NCBI GenBank assembly: GCA_023256455.1 | Contig: JAGDXN010000026.1 | Span: 24,665 to 35,215, forward strand | Direction: 5' to 3' | DNA: 10,551 nt | Source of the DNA: Cuniculiplasma sp. | GTDB lineage: Archaea; Thermoplasmatota; Thermoplasmata; Thermoplasmatales; Thermoplasmataceae | Shown here: positions 6,821 through 10,551 of the stretch, one piece after another | Layout: every line of letters begins with the position of its first letter | Numbering within the stretch: the stretch's first letter is position 1 | Position numbers and translations under genes: made by a program | Notes under the pieces: model-generated | The model's database searches: none | Told to the model about the DNA's origin: nothing | What the model saw: the letters and a program-made list of their open reading frames with translations, nothing else

Positions 6821-7440
6821 TAGCCCATCAACTCCTCATACTTCAGGCTTTCAAACTTTCCCCCTATCAATACAGAAGAAACAATTAAAAGAGCAAATAC
6901 ATCCAGAAGGATGCTGGCTTCTATTATGAGGGGAAGGGATATGATGCCAATTCCCAGCATGATTATGGCATTTTCTTCCTCCATATACCCCATAAATTGG
7001 GAGAACTTGTTTCTCCTCGAAACCATGAGAAACATGCCCTGAAGCAGCATGGATAATCCTGCATCACCCACCGTTTCATAACCAACGGGTGCAAAGGTGA
7101 CACGATAGATCGTAAATGAAAAAATAAGGATAAATATGCTTACCACAGTTATCCATGATGTGTCGCTTATGGTTTCTCTTACCTTATAGGATGATGTTTT
7201 GATCTTTCTGCTCAAAACAAGGGGTACAGAAAAACCTCTCAGTGCAGATATGAGTATGCCGAGTATGATCAGATCCAGATTGGAGAGATCGTATCCAAGC
7301 AATATGACATAAAGAGCGCGCAGCAAGGCCTGGAGCGAAACGATTCTTATTTTTTGCTTTATGAATGTGCCAATCTGGGCCCAGATAGCAGTGAGTATTA
7401 TTCCTGCCACAACAATGTCAAGAATTTCGGTGCTGATCAT
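6820..7440 (-). CDS. hyfE: HyfE-like membrane subunit
   Basis: 206 residues with about 6 membrane helices; E. coli HyfE is about the same length. The C-terminal half carries the family stretch FMGYMEEENAIIMLG (about 150-164), then LPLIIEASILLDVFALLIV (167-185), with buried acidic residues as in NuoK/MrpC-related proteins that bridge the pump subunits and the NuoH-like anchor. The start used here is ATG at 7440, which overlaps the hyfC-like stop (ATGA) and has GGTGG 7 nt upstream. The frame stays open further up to 7641, but that extension lies in the hyfC-like gene and its 67 residues (many Cys, His and Trp) are not membrane-like, so it is a shadow. Confidence 0.94.
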   Translation of the reverse strand: MISTEILDIVVAGIILTAIWAQIGTFIKQKIRIVSLQALLRALYVILLGYDLSNLDLIILGILISALRGFSVPLVLSRKIKTSSYKVRETISDTSWITVVSIFILIFSFTIYRVTFAPVGYETVGDAGLSMLLQGMFLMVSRRNKFSQFMGYMEEENAIIMLGIGIISLPLIIEASILLDVFALLIVSSVLIGGKFESLKYEELMG

Positions 7441-8381
7441 GAAAAGCCACCAACCACGAAGAGTATTATGGAAAGAATTGCAAGAATAAAGGAGAGGGAA
7501 AGATAATCGGTGATCTTGAATATTCTGATCTTTGCAATGCTCTGTTCCAGCAAAACAAGGAAGACAAGAAATATGATCCATTTTCCTACCATTATGGGAA
7601 TATCTTCCAGTGAACCAATGATTCCAGATTGGAGAAACCATGGGAATATAAATACGTTGAGAAAGAGGGAGCCAAGCAAATACTGTTTTATTATGGATGC
7701 ATACCTTATGTAAAATAGCTGTTTTCCCCCATATTCAAATGTCCTGCCTTCGTCTATCATCCCAAGTTCTGCCAGGCTCTCACCTTCCACAGGCAACTTT
7801 CCTGTTTCGAATATGAAAAACATAAAGAAAGCAAGAGTTGCGAAAATATGGGTCAGGGATAAATAAAGGCTGGAATGAGATGTTATGAGTATAATTGCCA
7901 TATAAGGATTGTTTGTGCCTGTCTCAATGGCTATTGCAAAGAATACAACTATGAGTGTTGGTTCAGCCAGCGCAGAAAAAAGAGCAGACCTACCGGCACT
8001 CATTGCTGAGAAATTGCTCCTGCTATCCAGTGCCGCCAGTATTGTCAGAACGGATGCAAGGGTGAATAGCATTGCACCCCCAAGGAAATCTGCCAGAGGC
8101 CCAAATATGGTTATGTTTGGCTGTACAGGGATCAGAAATGCAAGAAGAATCATTAAACCAAGGACAAGCATTGGACCGTACATATGTATGGAGCCTGAGC
8201 CTTCACTTATTATTGATTCCTTGCGTACATACTTTAAAAGATCATAGTAGGGCTGCAGAACAGGAAAACCCTTTCTGAATTCTGTTTTTGCCTTAATATT
8301 CTGATAAATACCTGCTATTAAAGGCGATATAAGCAATATCCCAACAACCTGAATTGCTGTCTCAATAAAAATTCCAGACAT
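7437..8381 (-). CDS. hyfC: HyfC/NuoH-like membrane anchor subunit
   Basis: 314 residues, about 8 membrane helices. It has the HyfC/HycD/NuoH family signature RKGFPVLQPYYDLLKYVRKE (36-55) after TM1, and the acidic cytoplasmic loop FETGKLPVEGESLAELGMIDE with FEYGGKQLF just after it, matching ETGR-x-PVD...EL-x-MIHE...EYSG of group 4 hydrogenases. In complex I this subunit forms the E-channel and meets the NuoB/NuoD subunits, so it couples electron transfer to the pump arm. It is the first gene of the operon: no overlap upstream, GGATGG 4-9 nt ahead of the ATG, and TATA-like elements at about 8401-8423. The conserved acidic loop shows that the coupling machinery is retained even though the Ni site is lost. 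Confidence 0.95.
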   Translation of the reverse strand: MSGIFIETAIQVVGILLISPLIAGIYQNIKAKTEFRKGFPVLQPYYDLLKYVRKESIISEGSGSIHMYGPMLVLGLMILLAFLIPVQPNITIFGPLADFLGGAMLFTLASVLTILAALDSRSNFSAMSAGRSALFSALAEPTLIVVFFAIAIETGTNNPYMAIILITSHSSLYLSLTHIFATLAFFMFFIFETGKLPVEGESLAELGMIDEGRTFEYGGKQLFYIRYASIIKQYLLGSLFLNVFIFPWFLQSGIIGSLEDIPIMVGKWIIFLVFLVLLEQSIAKIRIFKITDYLSLSFILAILSIILFVVGGFS

Positions 8382-8400
8382 TTACCATCCTTCATTTGTT

Positions 8401-8423
8401 TAATATAAAAATTATACAGTCAT
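8401..8423 (-). promoter_or_regulatory. Promoter region of the six-gene operon (TATA-like elements)
   Basis: Reading the minus strand, TGTATAATTTT is followed by TTATATTA, ending 20 nt before the ATG at 8381. The nearer element (centre about 8405) would give a leaderless start, the farther one (centre about 8419) a leader of about 10 nt that would include the GGATGG site. Which is used cannot be decided by reading. Confidence 0.45.
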
Positions 8424-8437
8424 TTTTATTGAATATT

Positions 8438-8472
8438 AAAAAATTGCTAAAGATGCTTGAAATTCTCTAGCA
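8438..8472 (-). terminator. Hairpin plus T-run after the 321-residue protein gene
   Basis: On the minus strand TGCTAGAG (8472-8465) can pair with CTTTAGCA (8452-8445): 8 pairs including one G-U, with a 12-nt loop, followed by AA and six T (8443-8438). It begins 26 nt after the stop codon at 8498. Archaeal termination relies mainly on the T-run, so the hairpin may be secondary. It separates this gene from the operon promoter. Confidence 0.45.
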
Positions 8473-8497
8473 CGATTTCCTATCCAGAAACTCAGCC

Positions 8498-9463
8498 TTA
8501 TTCAACAAAATCCCTTATGCTGAATATGGTGTTTTTATGATTTTCTCTTATACTTTTGTTCCAGTGCTTTTGCAAACCGGACAGAAATTTTGGTAAAAGA
8601 CGTTTCTCAACCAGGTATTGAGTGGTCACACAGGTGCGGTCAACTTCAAGCAGTAGAAAAATTGGCCCATAATATCCCATTATAATTTCATTAAACATGT
8701 CCTTAAAGAATTCAGAACTCAATGAAATCCGGAACAGTTTGCCTGAACTGCCTGCAGGTGTTGCCATGGCCTTTCCTTTAAAGCCCTGTTCTTCAGTCTT
8801 GAAAAACAACTGTGCCTGTGTATTTGTGGATATGAGGGCGGGAATTGCAATTCCGTAATTGGAGAATATGCCGTCATTTTCATTTTCCCTCTGTTCCTGC
8901 GTTATGTACCATTTTGTTTCCAGTAAAACAAGACCTTTCATCAACCTGTTTTCACTGAGATATTTATTGAAGAGAGGAGTTTTAGATTCAGGTTGTTTGC
9001 CATAATATATGATTTCAATATTAAGACCTTCAAGAATTCTGTATATATCAAAAATCAATCTTGAAATGGAATGATTCTGGGATGAATCAAATTCAATCTG
9101 TAAAAAAACATCGCCCCGGGAAATCAATATATCTGGAGTTACCCTTGCTCCGATTATTTTTTCAACTTCGCTGAAAAGTTTCTGGAATTGCTCTGGCAAA
9201 CTTATTCTGAATGTGGATTTATTGATGAACGATATTGCATTCCTGTCCCACCTGTTGAGACTATTCTGGAAATTTTCCTTCTCTATGGGAGACATTTCGT
9301 ATCCCACATCCTTGTAAAGAAAGTAGTGGTCGCCGTCCTTAATGATTAACATGAATATATTGTCAAAGCCATATACTATATCCGATACACGTATTACCCT
9401 TGGAAAAAGGCCTTCAATTTTTAGGAGTATGCTGTGATCGAGTATCTCCCTGCTCCATCTCAT
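8498..9463 (-). CDS. Hypothetical protein with an internal duplication
   Basis: 321 residues, not recognised. No signal peptide or membrane helix is apparent, so it is probably cytoplasmic. It appears to hold two related halves: residues 85-145 begin FRISLPEQFQKLFSEV and residues 244-302 begin FRISLSSEFFKDMFNEI, each followed by a hydrophobic beta-strand (DVFLQIEFD; PIFLLLEVD) and then a helix (ISRLIFDIYRIL; LLPKFLSGLQKHW). The N-terminal 60 residues are beta-rich (VIRVSDIVYGF, FMLIIKDGDHYFLY). No HTH, nucleotide-binding or metal-binding motif is evident; the single cysteine is C278. ATG at 9463 is preceded by GGTAA and by a TATA-like TTATACTT at about 9503-9510. It lies on the same strand as the operon but is separated from it by 116 bases with a terminator-like element, so co-transcription is unlikely and no functional tie is shown. 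Confidence 0.8.
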   Translation of the reverse strand: MRWSREILDHSILLKIEGLFPRVIRVSDIVYGFDNIFMLIIKDGDHYFLYKDVGYEMSPIEKENFQNSLNRWDRNAISFINKSTFRISLPEQFQKLFSEVEKIIGARVTPDILISRGDVFLQIEFDSSQNHSISRLIFDIYRILEGLNIEIIYYGKQPESKTPLFNKYLSENRLMKGLVLLETKWYITQEQRENENDGIFSNYGIAIPALISTNTQAQLFFKTEEQGFKGKAMATPAGSSGKLFRISLSSEFFKDMFNEIIMGYYGPIFLLLEVDRTCVTTQYLVEKRLLPKFLSGLQKHWNKSIRENHKNTIFSIRDFVE

Positions 9464-9562
9464 TTACCGACGTAGACTGGACAGGGATAAAGATTTTTCC
9501 TAAAGTATAAATTTTTTTTATTCAAATAGGAAATTTAGGAGAATTATGAATATATATAGTCA

Positions 9563-10551
9563 TTATTTTAAAGATGTGCCCTTAGTCTCAGGTGCGAACT
9601 TTAATGTTACGGCAAAACCGATGAATTCAAATATTGCAAAGAATAAAAGACCATAGGAGAGACTTAAACTGCTGACTATAATTGGAAATATGAATACACC
9701 CATTATTGCTCCTATCCTTGAACTGGCCGTAGCTATGCCAGTGCCTGTGCCACGCATATTTGTGGGAAAGACCTCTGACGGATATAGATAGGTTATGTTA
9801 GTTGGGCCAATGTTGTGGAAGAAATGCATCATTGCAAAGGCGGCAAAAAGAAGGGCAAAGCTGGATGTGAAATGCATTGAATATATAGAGTATAAAAATA
9901 GAGAAATACCTGCAAGCATAAAACCTGTATATTCCAGTTTTCTTCTGCCAACGCTGTCGATCAACAATAAACACAGGATTGTACCGGCTATTACTGGAAC
10001 CTCTTCAAGAAGAGTTCCAATAACACCTGCAAGATATGAATTGGAGGAACCTATGAAAATGGATGGTGTGTAGTTCCAGATCCCGTAGCTGGAAACATCG
10101 TAGGAGAACCACGCAACTGAGGTGAAAAATATGAGTGGGAGATATTTTCTCAATTCAGCCAAGGATTTCCTTTCCTCTGAGACCGATGGCGCCCTTATAT
10201 TTTTTATTCCAGCCTCCTCACCAAATTGCCTGACCACATCCTGTGCCTCCCCATAATGGCCGCTGGCCATTAAATAATAGGGTGATTCAGGCATTCTTTT
10301 CCTCAGAACCAGAGCCACTACAGGAATGAATGCACCTGAGATATACATGTATCTCCAGGCATCAGGTCCAGTGTAAAGGTAAATGGGTATGGATATAATG
10401 TAAAAGAAAATTGAACCCAGTGACCATGAAAATATGTTAAAAACAAGATATCTTCCCCTTATTTTCCTTGGTGTAAATTCAGCCTGGATGGATGAACTTA
10501 TGGGATAATCTGCCCCTATACCTGTTCCGGCCAGAATCTGAAACAACACAA
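9563..10551 (-). CDS. MFS transporter, sugar/phosphate-type, N-terminus missing at window edge
   Basis: The frame is open to the right edge, so the first roughly 100 residues (TM1-3) lie outside; the visible GTG at 10547-10549 is an internal Val, not a start. Family marks: GTGIGADYPISSSIQAEF in TM4, RGR in the next loop (31-33), PESPYYL before the long central loop (87-93), IDSVGRRKLEY between TM8 and TM9 (197-207), PSEVFPTNMRGTG (257-269) and the terminal PETKG. These are the repeated signatures of the sugar porter / phosphate:H+ symporter branch of the major facilitator superfamily. GADYP-S and AWFSYDVSSYG recall the phosphate branch, while RGR and PETKG recall sugar porters, so the substrate is left open. 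It would act in the cytoplasmic membrane as a proton-coupled importer. Its stop is 99 bases before the start of the next gene on the same strand. Confidence 0.92.
   Translation of the reverse strand, partial: VLFQILAGTGIGADYPISSSIQAEFTPRKIRGRYLVFNIFSWSLGSIFFYIISIPIYLYTGPDAWRYMYISGAFIPVVALVLRKRMPESPYYLMASGHYGEAQDVVRQFGEEAGIKNIRAPSVSEERKSLAELRKYLPLIFFTSVAWFSYDVSSYGIWNYTPSIFIGSSNSYLAGVIGTLLEEVPVIAGTILCLLLIDSVGRRKLEYTGFMLAGISLFLYSIYSMHFTSSFALLFAAFAMMHFFHNIGPTNITYLYPSEVFPTNMRGTGTGIATASSRIGAIMGVFIFPIIVSSLSLSYGLLFFAIFEFIGFAVTLKFAPETKGTSLK

Larger units (their letters stand above)
1811..8381 (-). other. Six-gene operon for a membrane-bound complex I / group 4 hydrogenase-related complex
   Basis: Transcription order is hyfC-, hyfE-, hyfF-, hyfG-, hyfI-, hyfB-like. 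Every junction overlaps: ATGA at 7437-7440, TAATG at 6818-6822, GTGA at 5456-5459, ATGA at 4272-4275 and at 3646-3649. The set holds all membrane modules of Hyf-type complexes plus the NuoD- and NuoB-like subunits, but no separate ferredoxin gene, no formate dehydrogenase, no NuoE/F/G and no hydrogenase maturation protease or Hyp proteins. Known Ehr-type complexes share this minimal set and lack Ni-binding cysteines. One promoter upstream of 8381 probably drives all six genes. Confidence 0.9.

Noticed and set aside
7441..7641. N-terminal extension of the hyfE-like frame up to an ATG at 7641
   Set aside because: It lies entirely in the 3' end of the hyfC-like gene, its residues are not membrane-like, and the ATG at 7440 has an ATGA overlap and a GGTGG site.
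1811..8381. Reading the operon as a true H2-evolving hydrogenase-4 or as complex I
   Set aside because: Three of four Ni ligands are missing and no maturation genes are near, so not a hydrogenase; NuoA, NuoC, NuoI as separate genes and the quinone-site residues are absent and HyfE/HyfC/HyfB features are present, so not complex I.
9498..9540. 7-bp inverted repeat TCCTAAA / TTTAGGA with a 29-nt spacer upstream of the 321-residue protein gene
   Set aside because: Short arms, wide spacer and AT-rich composition make chance likely, although it flanks a TATA-like element.

Overview
The window looks like a piece of an archaeal chromosome, most likely from the Thermoplasmata (Ferroplasma/Cuniculiplasma/Thermoplasma-like). 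The inference rests on AT-rich DNA with heavy use of ATA and AGG/AGA codons, TATA-box-like elements placed for leaderless or short-leader transcripts at operon heads, GGTGAT/GGAG-type ribosome binding sites inside the operon, and the mix of genes. The genus cannot be fixed from sequence reading alone.

Left part (1-1800): the start of a divergent NmrA-like/atypical SDR NAD(P)-binding protein (cut by the left edge) faces a TetR-family repressor gene. Between them lies a perfect 13-bp inverted repeat that covers the start codon of the reductase gene, a good candidate operator. After a spacer of about 390 bases without a supported gene comes a small protein made of two SH3-like modules.

Centre (1811-8381, minus strand): six genes joined by 1- or 4-nt stop/start overlaps, in transcription order hyfC-, hyfE-, hyfF-, hyfG-, hyfI- and hyfB-like. 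They encode a membrane-bound complex of the complex I / group 4 [NiFe]-hydrogenase superfamily: NuoH-like anchor, HyfE-like membrane subunit, two antiporter-like ion-pumping subunits, and the NuoD-like and NuoB-like electron-transfer subunits. It is not a normal hydrogenase: three of the four nickel-binding cysteines of the large subunit are replaced (N105, H108, L384; only C387 remains), and the GPxHP-type histidine loop used by complex I and hydrogenases has also changed. The small subunit keeps all four N2-type cluster cysteines and carries an N-terminal ferredoxin domain that has lost exactly the four ligands of one [4Fe-4S] cluster while keeping the four of the other. This resembles the loosely defined 'energy-converting-hydrogenase-related' (Ehr) group of unknown substrate. 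The inferred role is electron transfer through two Fe-S clusters coupled to ion translocation, with an unknown electron acceptor or donor at the site that was once Ni-Fe.

Right part (8498-10551, minus strand): an unrecognised 321-residue protein with an internal duplication, followed on its 3' side by a hairpin plus T-run, and the C-terminal two-thirds of an MFS sugar/phosphate-type transporter cut by the right edge. No tRNA, rRNA, CRISPR array or insertion sequence was seen.
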